Shown piece by piece: positions 24,512 to 35,208 of a DNA stretch of 64,000 nt. Numbering within the stretch: the stretch's first letter is position 1; every line of letters begins with the position of its first letter. The DNA lies in the NCBI RefSeq assembly GCF_942548115.1, contig NZ_OW824151.1:3348001-3412000 (forward strand), read 5' to 3'. Both the position numbers and the translations under genes were made by a program. Under the pieces are notes generated by a model that was not told the DNA's origin, searched no databases, and saw nothing but the letters and a program-made list of their open reading frames with translations. Source of the DNA: Aeromicrobium sp. Leaf245 (GTDB lineage: Bacteria > Actinomycetota > Actinomycetes > Propionibacteriales > Nocardioidaceae).

Positions 24512-25936
24512 TCAGCGCTTCACGCGGCGGCCGATGCGCCGACCGCGGGTCGAGGACGCCGGCTCGGCCGCCGGGGTGGGCGCGTAGCCGTACCCGTACC
24601 CGTGCCCGTAGCCGTACCCGTAGCCGTCGGCGTCGCCCGAGCGTCGCGGCGTGCGATTGAGGATCGTGCCGAACAGCCGGCCGCCCACGGCGTGGATGCG
24701 TGCCACGGCCAGACGCAGCTGCTCGCGCGTGGTGGAGCCGTGGCGCACCAGCAGGAGCGCCCCGTCGACCTCGGTCATGAGGATCGAAGCGTCGGCCACC
24801 GGGAGCATGGGGGGCGCGTCGATGATGACCGCGTCGTACTCCTTGCGCACCCGCGAGATGAGGTCGCGCATGGCCTGGGTGTCGAGGACCTCGGCCGGGT
24901 TCGGCGGGGCGGGTCCGGTGCCCATGAAGCTGATGCCGCTCACGTGCGGCTGCGTGGCGTCCTCGATGGACGTGCGCCCCACCAGCACCGTCACGATGCC
25001 GACGGAGTTCTCGAGGCCGAGCAGCTCCGCGACGTTGGGGTTGCGCATGTCGGCATCGATGAGGAGCACCGAGCGGCCGGACTGGGCCATGGTCAGCGCG
25101 AGGTTGGTGGCCACCAGCGTCTTGCCCTCGTCGGGCAGGGCGCTCGAGACCAGGATGGCCTGACGCTCGGCGTCGAGGTCGGCGAACTGCAGGTTCGTCC
25201 GCAGCACGCGGAAGGCCTCCGCGAGGCTGCCGCCCACCTCCGTGGCCAACGGGGTCTTCTTGACCTGTGGGTCGTAGGGCAGCGTCACGAGCACGGAGTG
25301 GCCGCTGATCTTCTCGACGTCCTGGCGCGACTTGACCGTACGGTCGAGCAGGTCGCGCAGCAGGGCGCCGACGATCGCGACGAAGAGGCTGACGAGCAGC
25401 CCGATGCCGAGGTTGAGCGGGATGTTGGGCGAGACCGGGGTGTCGCTGATGCTGGGTTCGGCGGCGATCCGGGCCGCGATGGCGGGCTCCTCGTCCTCGA
25501 CGGCGGGCCGCTCGAGCTGCTCGACGAGGGCCACGACCTCCTCGGCCTCGGCCTTCGCGATCTGCTGGGCCAGCTCGGGCGTCTCGGCGGTCACGTCGAG
25601 CTCGATGGTCTGCGTCCCCGTGATCACGGAGGCCGACACACGGCCCTCGAGGTCCTCGCGCGTCATGTCCAGATCGAGGGAGTCCACCACGCGTTGGAGC
25701 ACCGAGGGGTCCGTGGCCAGCTCGGCGTAGGACGCGACGCGCTGGGTGACGATGAAGGAGGCCGCGTACTCGGCGGACCCGCCGGACGGTGTGGAGACGA
25801 ACAGCTTGACGCTCGAGCCGTACTGCGGGGTCATGAGGAACACCGCCGCGACGGTCAGGACCGCCCCGGCGAGGAACGTCACGGTGCTGAACACCCAGCG
25901 CGCGCGCAGAGCGCCCAAGAACTGCCGCAGCTCCAC
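24512..25936 (-). CDS. Chain-length determinant fused to BY-type tyrosine kinase
   Basis: 474 aa. Wzz-like part: helix 11-33, outer domain to about 170, helix 173-193. Kinase part: Walker A SSALPDEGKT (264-273), Walker A' LLIDADMRNP (291-300), Walker B AVIIDAPP, then a Tyr cluster (YG repeated, about 435-455) that is the autophosphorylation tail, and a basic end. This is the fused Wzc/CapAB type of actinobacteria that sets polymer length and couples export. The GTG at 25936 follows GGAGGAGG; the fold begins directly (ELRQFLGALRARW), so longer starts are unlikely. It is the first gene of a three-gene operon. Confidence 0.9.
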   Translation of the reverse strand: MELRQFLGALRARWVFSTVTFLAGAVLTVAAVFLMTPQYGSSVKLFVSTPSGGSAEYAASFIVTQRVASYAELATDPSVLQRVVDSLDLDMTREDLEGRVSASVITGTQTIELDVTAETPELAQQIAKAEAEEVVALVEQLERPAVEDEEPAIAARIAAEPSISDTPVSPNIPLNLGIGLLVSLFVAIVGALLRDLLDRTVKSRQDVEKISGHSVLVTLPYDPQVKKTPLATEVGGSLAEAFRVLRTNLQFADLDAERQAILVSSALPDEGKTLVATNLALTMAQSGRSVLLIDADMRNPNVAELLGLENSVGIVTVLVGRTSIEDATQPHVSGISFMGTGPAPPNPAEVLDTQAMRDLISRVRKEYDAVIIDAPPMLPVADASILMTEVDGALLLVRHGSTTREQLRLAVARIHAVGGRLFGTILNRTPRRSGDADGYGYGYGHGYGYGYAPTPAAEPASSTRGRRIGRRVKR

Positions 25937-25993
25937 GGCTGTGCCTCCTCCTCCCGCCGAGCACGGCGGGTCTCCCGAGTGTAGGTGACCTGG

Positions 25994-26011
25994 GGGAGCC
26001 GGGAGGCTCCC
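25994..26011. promoter_or_regulatory. Short hairpin in kinase 5' region
   Basis: GGGAGCC-GGGA-GGCTCCC, a perfect 7-bp stem about 60 bp upstream of the kinase start. It may act in the leader of the kinase operon. Confidence 0.3.
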
Positions 26012-26203
26012 TCGCACCACAACCCTGAACGAGTCGGGGCGCCCGCTGTCACGCTCTGGAGGCGACGGATCGAGACCGTCCGTGACGTGGGGTGCATCAC
26101 GATCCACTCGTAACCTCTCGGACCTCGGTCGTTGTTAGGGGTACGACGGACCGCGGACGCAAGACGCCGCGGACCCCACAACTTCCCACGGAGGACGAGA
26201 GCG

Positions 26204-27169
26204 ATGACGGTACTGGTGACGGGAGCGGGCGGCTTCATCGGCGGCCACCTTGTGGCGGACCTGCTGGCGCAGGGACGCGAGGTGCGCGCGGTCGACAAGA
26301 AGCCGACGTCCGAGTGGTACCAGGTGCACGACGACGCCGAGAGCCTCGTGGCGGACTGCTCCGACATGGGCGACGCCCACAAGATGTCGGTCGGCACCCA
26401 GGCGATCTACAACCTGGCCGCCGACATGGGTGGCATGGGCTTCATCGAGAACAACAAGGCCGAGTGCATGCTCTCGGTGCTCACCAGCACGAACATGCTC
26501 GTCGCCGCGCGCGACGCCGGCACCGAGCAGTTCTTCTACAGCAGCTCGGCCTGCGTCTACAACGGGACCAAGCAGACCGACCCGAACGTGACCGCGCTCA
26601 AGGAGTCCGACGCGTACCCGGCGGAGCCCGAGGACGGCTACGGCTGGGAGAAGCTGTTCAGCGAGCGCATGGCCCGCCACTTCCGCGAGGACTACGGCCT
26701 GCAGACCCGGGTGGCTCGCTACCACAACGTCTACGGCCCCGACGGCACGTACGAGGGGGGCCGCGAGAAGGCGCCCGCCGCGCTCTCGCGCAAGATCGCC
26801 TGGGCCAAGCTGACCGGTGAGCACACCATCGACGTGTGGGGCGACGGCGAGCAGAGCCGCAGCTTCATGTACATCGACGACTGCGTGCGCGGCACCCAGG
26901 AGATCCTGGCCGGCGAGAACGTCGAGCCGGTCAACCTCGGCTCGTCCGAGCTCGTGACGATCAACCAGATGATCGGGATCCTCGAGGACATCGCCGGGAT
27001 CACGGTCAGCAAGGAGCACGACCTCACCGCGCCGCAGGGCGTGCGCGGCCGCAACAGCGACAACACGATGTTCCACGAGATCTACGGCTGGGAGCCCTCG
27101 ATCTCGCTGCGCGACGGTCTGGAGAAGACCTACGCCTGGATCTACGACCAGCTCGCCCCGCGCGTCTGA
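26204..27169 (+). CDS. GDP-mannose 3,5-epimerase-like NAD-dependent epimerase
   Basis: 321 aa, extended SDR. NAD site GAGGFIG (7-13), catalytic Tyr146/Lys150 (YGWEK), Cys117 in SSSACVY and Lys189 in GGREKAPAA; these correspond to Cys145, Tyr174, Lys178 and Lys217 of Arabidopsis GME. Long blocks agree with the plant enzyme: ADMGGMGFI, LKESDAYPAEP, YHNVYGP, GVRGRNSDN. It should turn GDP-D-mannose into GDP-L-galactose and/or GDP-L-gulose, donors for the polymer. The ATG has GGAGGA 9 nt upstream. It is divergent from the kinase operon and has a strong terminator. Confidence 0.88.
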   Translation: MTVLVTGAGGFIGGHLVADLLAQGREVRAVDKKPTSEWYQVHDDAESLVADCSDMGDAHKMSVGTQAIYNLAADMGGMGFIENNKAECMLSVLTSTNMLVAARDAGTEQFFYSSSACVYNGTKQTDPNVTALKESDAYPAEPEDGYGWEKLFSERMARHFREDYGLQTRVARYHNVYGPDGTYEGGREKAPAALSRKIAWAKLTGEHTIDVWGDGEQSRSFMYIDDCVRGTQEILAGENVEPVNLGSSELVTINQMIGILEDIAGITVSKEHDLTAPQGVRGRNSDNTMFHEIYGWEPSISLRDGLEKTYAWIYDQLAPRV

Positions 27170-27176
27170 CGCCTGC

Positions 27177-27211
27177 CGACGCCCGGCTACCCGTGGGGTG
27201 GCCGGGCGTCG
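27177..27211 (+). terminator. Terminator of the GME-like gene
   Basis: CGACGCCCGGC and GCCGGGCGTCG pair perfectly over 11 bp; TACCC/GGGTG extends the stem to 16 pairs with a GTG loop. It starts 7 bp after the stop. Confidence 0.8.
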
Positions 27212-27276
27212 TCGTGTGCGGGCGCCGGCTGCGGCCAGGCCGCTCCGGTCGGCCGGCTCCGGTCGGTCGGGGCCGG

Positions 27277-28035
27277 TCAGCGGCGGCCGACGGCCAGGGG
27301 CGAGGCCTCGGCCGCGCGGGCCTGGGCCTGCGAGGCGTACTGGAGCCACTGCTGGATGCCGGTGGCGTCGCCCCGGGCGTAGGCCGTGAGCGCCGCCCCG
27401 TAGCCGGCGGGCTCGGCGGCGTGGCCCGCCTCCGGCACCACGACCGACGCCGGGTCGACGCCCTTGACGACGAGCACGAGCCGCTCGGCGGCACGCGCCA
27501 CCATGCCCCCGTGGGCCGCGAACGCTCCTGACGTCGCGATCTCGGCGTGCACGAGGGCCGCCACCACCAGGCCGGGCGCCTCCGTGGGCAGGGCGACGAC
27601 CCGGGCCAGCTCGCCGAGCCGGGCGGCGCCGGCGGCGTCGGCGGGCCGACCCAGCGCGTCGTCGGGCACGCTGCCCGCGGCCGCGAGGGCGTGCAGGCGC
27701 GCGAACGCCTGGAGCGGCGAGCGGCTCCACACCGGCACGAGCCCCAGCAGCTCCGTGCCGAGCCGGACCGCGGCACGCGCGACGGCGTCGCCACCGCCGG
27801 CCGCGAGCAGCTCGACCGCGGGATCGTCGTCGTCGACCGCGGGGAGGTCGCTGCCCTCGAGCCGAGCGGTCGCCACGGCACCCAGGAGCAGGGAGCGGGC
27901 GGTGTCCTCGGGGGTGCTCCGCCGCAGGCCCCGGTCACGCAGGAGCGCGTCGATGCCGTCGCGCGTTGCCGCGAAGGCCGACGGCACACCCTCGAGGGAC
28001 GCCGCGGGCAGGAACGGATCGGGGGAGGTTGACAC
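27277..28035 (-). CDS. Degenerate Fic-like protein, unknown function
   Basis: 252 aa, helical and Ala-rich. The middle has an N-terminal SLLLGAVATARLEGS that resembles the SxxxE inhibitory/helix region of Fic proteins, and later HAEIATSGAFAAHGGMVARAAERL, which aligns with the Fic loop HPFxxGNGRxAR but lacks the catalytic His-Pro and the first Asn. It is therefore probably inactive as an AMP-transferase. In mycobacteria a hypothetical protein of this size follows the HAD gene (Rv3662c), which suggests that this is the conserved neighbour displaced by the polysaccharide genes. It starts with GTG, 6 nt after TACGCT. Confidence 0.55.
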   Translation of the reverse strand: MSTSPDPFLPAASLEGVPSAFAATRDGIDALLRDRGLRRSTPEDTARSLLLGAVATARLEGSDLPAVDDDDPAVELLAAGGGDAVARAAVRLGTELLGLVPVWSRSPLQAFARLHALAAAGSVPDDALGRPADAAGAARLGELARVVALPTEAPGLVVAALVHAEIATSGAFAAHGGMVARAAERLVLVVKGVDPASVVVPEAGHAAEPAGYGAALTAYARGDATGIQQWLQYASQAQARAAEASPLAVGRR

Positions 28036-28041
28036 GCCCGA

Positions 28042-28047
28042 AGCGTA
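28042..28047 (-). promoter_or_regulatory. -10 box TACGCT, leaderless Fic-like gene start
   Basis: Minus-strand TACGCT is 6 nt before the GTG at 28035. Confidence 0.55.
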
Positions 28048-28070
28048 CCGAGGGGGCGCGGTGCGACCGG

Positions 28071-28076
28071 TAGCCT
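28071..28076 (+). promoter_or_regulatory. -10 box TAGCCT, leaderless methyltransferase start
   Basis: TAGCCT is 6 nt before the GTG at 28083. It is back to back with the Fic-like gene promoter, only 23 bp apart. Confidence 0.55.
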
Positions 28077-28082
28077 GCGGGG

Positions 28083-28808
28083 GTGAGCGAGCTGTTCGAC
28101 CAGTCGGCCCGCGCCTCGTCCCCCGGAACCGACGAGGCGCACGATCGACTCGTCAAGTGGCTCGTGGGCGACCGGCTCTCGTGCGTGCTGCTGCTCGAGG
28201 ACTCCTCGCTCGCGTTCCGGCTCGCGGGCCAGGGCCACGAGGTCGTCGTCGCGGGAGACGACGTGCGCACCGTGCGCTCCGAGGACGTCCTCTACGTCCG
28301 CTCGGCCGGACCGCGGCTCCCGTTCGTGGCCGACTCCTTCGACGCCGTGGTCGCCCCCCAGCTGAACGACGACCAGACCGTGCTGGCCGAGTACGCCCGG
28401 GTCCTGCGGGCCGGCGGCGTGCTGTCGACGCTGTCGCGCACGCACGACGAGACCTTGCCCTGGGTGAGGCGCCTGCGGGAGGTGGTCGGACGTCGACCCA
28501 CCGCTGCAGCCCCCGTCACCGACACGCTCGCCGCCTCCGGCCTGTTCGCCGCACCCGAGACCACCGAGACCGCGACGTGGGAGGAGCTGGACCTCCCGGC
28601 GCTGCTGCAGTACGCCCGCGAGACCGGCCGCCAGCCCGTCGAGGAGTCCACGCTCTCGCGGGTCCGTGACCTGTTCGACCAGAACACCGCCCAGAGCGGG
28701 AGCCTGCGGCTGCGCCACCTGCTGCGCGGCGTGCGGTCCCGTGTGCAGAAGAGCAGTCCGCCGCCGGGGTCGCAGCAGCCCGAGACGCTGCTCTTCGACC
28801 TTCGGTGA
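28083..28808 (+). CDS. Methyltransferase-like protein
   Basis: 241 aa. It has the outline of a class I methyltransferase (VLLLEDSSLAFRLAGQGHEV, LPFVADSFDAVVAPQLN, EYARVLRAGGVLSTLSR), but motif I is LLLEDSS instead of the Gly-rich DxGxGxG, so SAM binding is doubtful. The C-terminal 80 residues are Arg-rich. It precedes an FkbM/GT61 pair on the same strand with a 101-bp gap. It may be a divergent or inactive enzyme; I would not assign a substrate. Confidence 0.55.
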   Translation: MSELFDQSARASSPGTDEAHDRLVKWLVGDRLSCVLLLEDSSLAFRLAGQGHEVVVAGDDVRTVRSEDVLYVRSAGPRLPFVADSFDAVVAPQLNDDQTVLAEYARVLRAGGVLSTLSRTHDETLPWVRRLREVVGRRPTAAAPVTDTLAASGLFAAPETTETATWEELDLPALLQYARETGRQPVEESTLSRVRDLFDQNTAQSGSLRLRHLLRGVRSRVQKSSPPPGSQQPETLLFDLR

Positions 28809-28909
28809 ACGACCTCCTCGGTCCCGTGCCCGGGTACGAGATCCGCATCCCCGTGACCTTCGCCGACGTGCGCGGTTGAATGGTCGAGGTTCGGCGACGA
28901 AGGAGAGAC

Positions 28910-29701
28910 ATGGCACTGCGCGGACTCGGGTACGCGGCCCGGCGGGTACGCCAGTCGTTCACCCACTTCCGGAACGGACCGCAGCTCCTGACGGCCATGG
29001 CGCGGGGTGGCGAGGTGACGTTCCGGACCCGCTCCGGGCTGACGATCCACACGCCCAACGCACCCGGAGCACGGTTCCCGGTGTACGAGATCACGGCCGA
29101 CGACGTGTACCGCATCGACGAGCTCACGGCGGGCCTGCGCCCCGACTTCGTGGCCGTCGACGTCGGCGCCCACATCGGCAGCTTCTCGGCCACGCTCTGC
29201 TCGCGGGCGCCCGGGGCCACCGTGCACGCCTACGAGGCGTCGCCCTCCACCGCCGAGTGGACCCGCCGCAACGCCGAGGCCAACGGCTTCGTCGACCGGC
29301 TGCACGTGCACGCCCAGGCCGTCGCCGACCACCGCGGCACGCTCACGTTCGTCGACAACGGCGAGGCGAGCGCCCACAACGGCCTCACGGCGCCGGAGGG
29401 GCTCGGCGCCGAGGTGGAGGTCCCGTGCGTCACCTTCGCCGACGTGCACGCCGCGGCCGGCGGACGGGTCGACCTGCTCAAGAGCGACGCCGAGGGCGCC
29501 GAGTACGGCTACATCCTCACGAGCGACCCGGCGCTCTGGCGCGACGTCCAGCGGGTCGTCATGGAGTACCACCCCGTCGAGGGCCACCAGCTGCTGGACC
29601 TCGTCCGGTTCCTGCGCGACGTCGGCCTCGACCTCGTCCGCGACGAGCCCTCGCCGGACAAGCCCGGCCTGGGCAACGCCTGGTTCGCCCGCGCGGCATG
29701 A
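28910..29701 (+). CDS. FkbM-family methyltransferase
   Basis: 263 aa. Motifs: FVAVDVGAHIGSFSATL, VHAYEASPST, LLKSDAEGAEYGYIL. The ATG at 28910 is chosen because AAGGAGAG stands 5 nt upstream; an in-frame start ten codons earlier lacks a site. Its stop overlaps the start of the GT61 gene (ATGA), so the two are co-translated and the methyl group likely goes on the sugar that the transferase adds. Confidence 0.85.
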   Translation: MALRGLGYAARRVRQSFTHFRNGPQLLTAMARGGEVTFRTRSGLTIHTPNAPGARFPVYEITADDVYRIDELTAGLRPDFVAVDVGAHIGSFSATLCSRAPGATVHAYEASPSTAEWTRRNAEANGFVDRLHVHAQAVADHRGTLTFVDNGEASAHNGLTAPEGLGAEVEVPCVTFADVHAAAGGRVDLLKSDAEGAEYGYILTSDPALWRDVQRVVMEYHPVEGHQLLDLVRFLRDVGLDLVRDEPSPDKPGLGNAWFARAA

Positions 29702-30915
29702 CCCGTCTCCCCCCGGCGCTCATGCCGCTGTGGCCCGCGGCCAAGCGGGCCCACCGCGCGGCGACCCGGGCGGTCGGGGTGGCCGCTCGGGCGGTCGGCG
29801 ACGGTGGACCACGGTCGGTCCCCACGCGCATCAGCACCGAGTCCCGGGCCACCGCCGCCGCCGAGCCCGAGCACGTCCGCGTGCACGAGACCGGCGATCC
29901 GCTGGGCGTCGTGCGCGACGCGCCCGCGGGGCGACCGGGTGGTCTGCGCTTCTGGGACGACGTCCGCGTCCTGCAGCGTCCACCCCGCTCGGTGCTGGAG
30001 GTCAGCGGCGGACGGCTCGTCGGCGAGGCCGCCGCCACACTCACGCCGCGCGGCACGCTCGACCTCGAGACGAGCCCGTACTTCGGCATCCGACGTCCCA
30101 CCGAGCACCCGGTGCACCTGCGACTGCGCCTGCCGGAGCCGGAGCACGTCCCGGGGACGGTCCTGTCGCTGGCCTCGCACGCGTCCGGGCGCAACTACTA
30201 CCACTCCCTCATGGACGCCCTTCCGCGCTGGGGCCTGTTCCAGGACCTCTTCCCCGACGAGCGGCCCGACCAGGTGGTCGTGGGCCACACCAGCCGCTGG
30301 GACCGTCAGCTCGTGGCCATGACGGGCCTCGACCGGTACCCCCTCGTGCGGCCGACGTCGCGTCTGCACCTGCGGGCGGACCGCCTGCTCGTGCCCACGA
30401 TCGACAACCACAGCACCCTCGCGCCGCCGTGGGTCACCCGCTGGCTGCGCGAGAACCTCCCCGCCCGCGACGTGTCCGACAAGCCGCGCCGGCTCTACGT
30501 CACCCGCGGCGACCGGCCGCAGACCCGCCGCTACGTGCAGGAGGCAGCCCTGCTGCCCCACCTGGAGCGGCAGGGGTTCGTCCGGTTCGACCCGGGCTCC
30601 GTGAGCGTGCAGGAGCAGATCGACCACTTCGCCGCCGCCGAGGTGGTGGTGGCTCCGCACGGCGCCGGGCTGGTGAACCTGAACTTCGCTCCCGAGGGTG
30701 TCAAGGTGCTGGAGCTGTTCGCCCCCCGCTACCTCAACCCCGGCTACTGGGCGATCACCTCCAACGTGCCCGCCTCGACGTACCGCTACGTCGTGGCCGA
30801 ACCGGTCGAGCGCGACCGGCCCGAACGCGCCATGAACCGCGTGCAGGCCGACGTCGACATCCCGGTCGCGGTCGTGCTCGACGCCCTCGAGGAGCTGCTC
30901 GCCGCACCGACGTGA
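29698..30915 (+). CDS. Glycosyltransferase family 61 protein
   Basis: 405 aa. The DUF563/GT61 core is visible as LASHASGRNYYHSLMDALPRW (His-rich acceptor block), RRLYVTRGD, and the C-terminal EQIDHFAAAEVVVAPHGAGLVNLNFAPEG signature. GT61 enzymes include xylosyl- and arabinosyltransferases of plants and capsule transferases of bacteria. The first 60 residues are basic and probably membrane-associated. It overlaps the FkbM gene and ends 12 bp from a convergent methyltransferase gene. Confidence 0.85.
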   Translation: MTRLPPALMPLWPAAKRAHRAATRAVGVAARAVGDGGPRSVPTRISTESRATAAAEPEHVRVHETGDPLGVVRDAPAGRPGGLRFWDDVRVLQRPPRSVLEVSGGRLVGEAAATLTPRGTLDLETSPYFGIRRPTEHPVHLRLRLPEPEHVPGTVLSLASHASGRNYYHSLMDALPRWGLFQDLFPDERPDQVVVGHTSRWDRQLVAMTGLDRYPLVRPTSRLHLRADRLLVPTIDNHSTLAPPWVTRWLRENLPARDVSDKPRRLYVTRGDRPQTRRYVQEAALLPHLERQGFVRFDPGSVSVQEQIDHFAAAEVVVAPHGAGLVNLNFAPEGVKVLELFAPRYLNPGYWAITSNVPASTYRYVVAEPVERDRPERAMNRVQADVDIPVAVVLDALEELLAAPT

Positions 30916-30927
30916 GGACCGGCCCGG

Positions 30928-33592
<2,665 letters not shown>

Positions 33593-33607
33593 TCGGCCGG
33601 CGGCGAT

Positions 33608-34441
33608 CTACGGAGCGAGGTGGGGCTGCCCCTCGGCCCACTGCGTGATGCTCGCCGCGATGCGCTCGCCCACGGCCCGGTGCATGGCCGGGGAGTAGTG
33701 GAAGCCGTCGGGGATCGCGACCGCGAGATCGCCGCCCGCCACGCTGTCGACGAGGTCGGCCACACGCACGAACCGGACCTCGGGGTCGTCGAACCGGCGC
33801 ACGAGGTCGTCGAGCGCCTCGTTCATGCGGTGGATGCGCCGCGGCATGCCCGGGAACCAGCTCACGTACTTCTCGTGCGGGGGCAGCAGCTCCACCAGGT
33901 GCACCAGCGGGCTGCCGACCTTGCGCACGTGGCGGACGTACGCCTCGAGGTCGGCGACCACCTTCTCGTGGCGACGGGTGCGGACACGGTGCCCGACCCT
34001 CACGTCGACCGCGGCCTGCACGCGGGCCAGGAACATCCAGACCGGCCGGACCACGCGGCGCCGGTAGAGCAGCCGGACCCGTCGCGGACGACCGCGCAGG
34101 CTGTTGGCATGACGCTCGAGCCACCGGGGCAGCAGCAGGTGGATGGTCTCGTAGTGGCCGTAGACGAGCACGATGGCGTCGGGCGAGAAACCCAGGACCT
34201 CGCGCTCCCACGTCTGCAGGACGCCGTGGGTGGGCTCCGACGCGACGCTGTGGGTGTGGACGGTGCACGGCCGACCGCTCGCGAGCAGCCGCTCCTCGAT
34301 GACCCGCGGCAGGATGAAGTCGGTCCGCGGGCCGCCCATCCACGAGATCCAGTTGACGGTCGACGCACCCTTGACGAGCACGCGGACCGGCAGCGGCAGC
34401 GCCGGCGCGCCGTCCGCCCCGGAGGCGTCCGGGGCGGTCAC
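33608..34441 (-). CDS. SGNH-hydrolase-like protein
   Basis: 277 aa, no signal peptide. The start VRVLVKGASTVNWISWMGGP resembles SGNH block I with GAST in place of GDS; IVLVYGHYE could be the block with the Gly/Asn oxyanion, and the end VAIPDGFHYSPAMHRAVGERI fits block V (D-x-x-H). It may be an acyl transferase or esterase rather than a methyltransferase or glycosidase. The GTG overlaps the stop of the short-chain reductase (GTGA); it is the last gene of the acyl-carrier operon, so a role in moving or editing the acyl group is a fair guess, not shown. Confidence 0.6.
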   Translation of the reverse strand: MTAPDASGADGAPALPLPVRVLVKGASTVNWISWMGGPRTDFILPRVIEERLLASGRPCTVHTHSVASEPTHGVLQTWEREVLGFSPDAIVLVYGHYETIHLLLPRWLERHANSLRGRPRRVRLLYRRRVVRPVWMFLARVQAAVDVRVGHRVRTRRHEKVVADLEAYVRHVRKVGSPLVHLVELLPPHEKYVSWFPGMPRRIHRMNEALDDLVRRFDDPEVRFVRVADLVDSVAGGDLAVAIPDGFHYSPAMHRAVGERIAASITQWAEGQPHLAP

Positions 34442-35208
34442 GCCGTCAGACCACCGTCGACGACGAGGACCTGCCCGGTGAGATAGGTGTTCGCGGGGTC
34501 GGTGAGGAACCGGCACACGCGGGCGATGTCCTCGGGATCGCCGAGGCGACCGGCCGGGGTGCGCCGCTCGATCTGGACCAGCTGGCCCTCGTCGAGCCCG
34601 TGGCTCATCTCGGTGCGCAGGTAGCCGGGGGCGATGCCGTTGACCACGATCCCCCGCGAGCCGAGCTCACGGGCGAGGGCACGGGTCATGCCGTCGAGCG
34701 CGGCCTTCGACGCGCTGTACACGGCGAGTCCCCGGTAGCCCGACAGGCCGACGATGGACGAGATGTTGACGATGTGGCCGCTGCGCCGCGCGAGCATGCG
34801 GCGGCTGACCAGGCGGGTCATGTAGACGGTGCCCTTGATGTTGAGGTCGACCACCGTGTCGACGTCGTCGTCGGAGAACAGTGCCAGGATCCCGTCGCGT
34901 GCCACCCCGGCGTTGTTGATGAGGACGTCGACCCGTCCCCACCGGTCGACGACGGCCTTCACGAACGCCTCGGCGTCCTCCACGCGCGACAGGTCGGCCG
35001 GCTGGAAGAGGAAGCGGTCGGCCGTGGCCGGGTCGGACTCCCACGCGTCGACCTCGTCGGTGCGGCTGCGCGAGCACGTGGCCACCAGGTCGCCCTCGGC
35101 GAGGTAGGAGCGGACGATGCCGGCACCCAGGCCACGACTACCACCGGTGACGATGACGACGCGGCCCCCGGTCTGCTCGGTCTGCCCGGTCTGCTCAGTA
35201 CTAGTCAC
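34438..35208 (-). CDS. Short-chain dehydrogenase/reductase, FabG-like
   Basis: 256 aa. NADP site VTGGSRGLGAG, NNAG in VLINNAGVARDG, catalytic Ser (NISSIVGLSG) and YSASK, and the C-terminal YLTGQVLVVDGGLTA of FabG-type 3-oxoacyl-ACP reductases. It begins with a Thr/Gln-rich tag (TSTEQTGQTEQTGG). The GTG overlaps the ligase stop. With an acyl carrier protein two genes upstream, reduction of an ACP-bound keto group is the natural reading. Confidence 0.85.
   Translation of the reverse strand: MTSTEQTGQTEQTGGRVVIVTGGSRGLGAGIVRSYLAEGDLVATCSRSRTDEVDAWESDPATADRFLFQPADLSRVEDAEAFVKAVVDRWGRVDVLINNAGVARDGILALFSDDDVDTVVDLNIKGTVYMTRLVSRRMLARRSGHIVNISSIVGLSGYRGLAVYSASKAALDGMTRALARELGSRGIVVNGIAPGYLRTEMSHGLDEGQLVQIERRTPAGRLGDPEDIARVCRFLTDPANTYLTGQVLVVDGGLTA

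Noticed and set aside
27277-28035. Fic toxin of a toxin-antitoxin pair
   Set aside because: The catalytic motif is degenerate, and the divergent neighbour is a methyltransferase-like protein, not an antitoxin.
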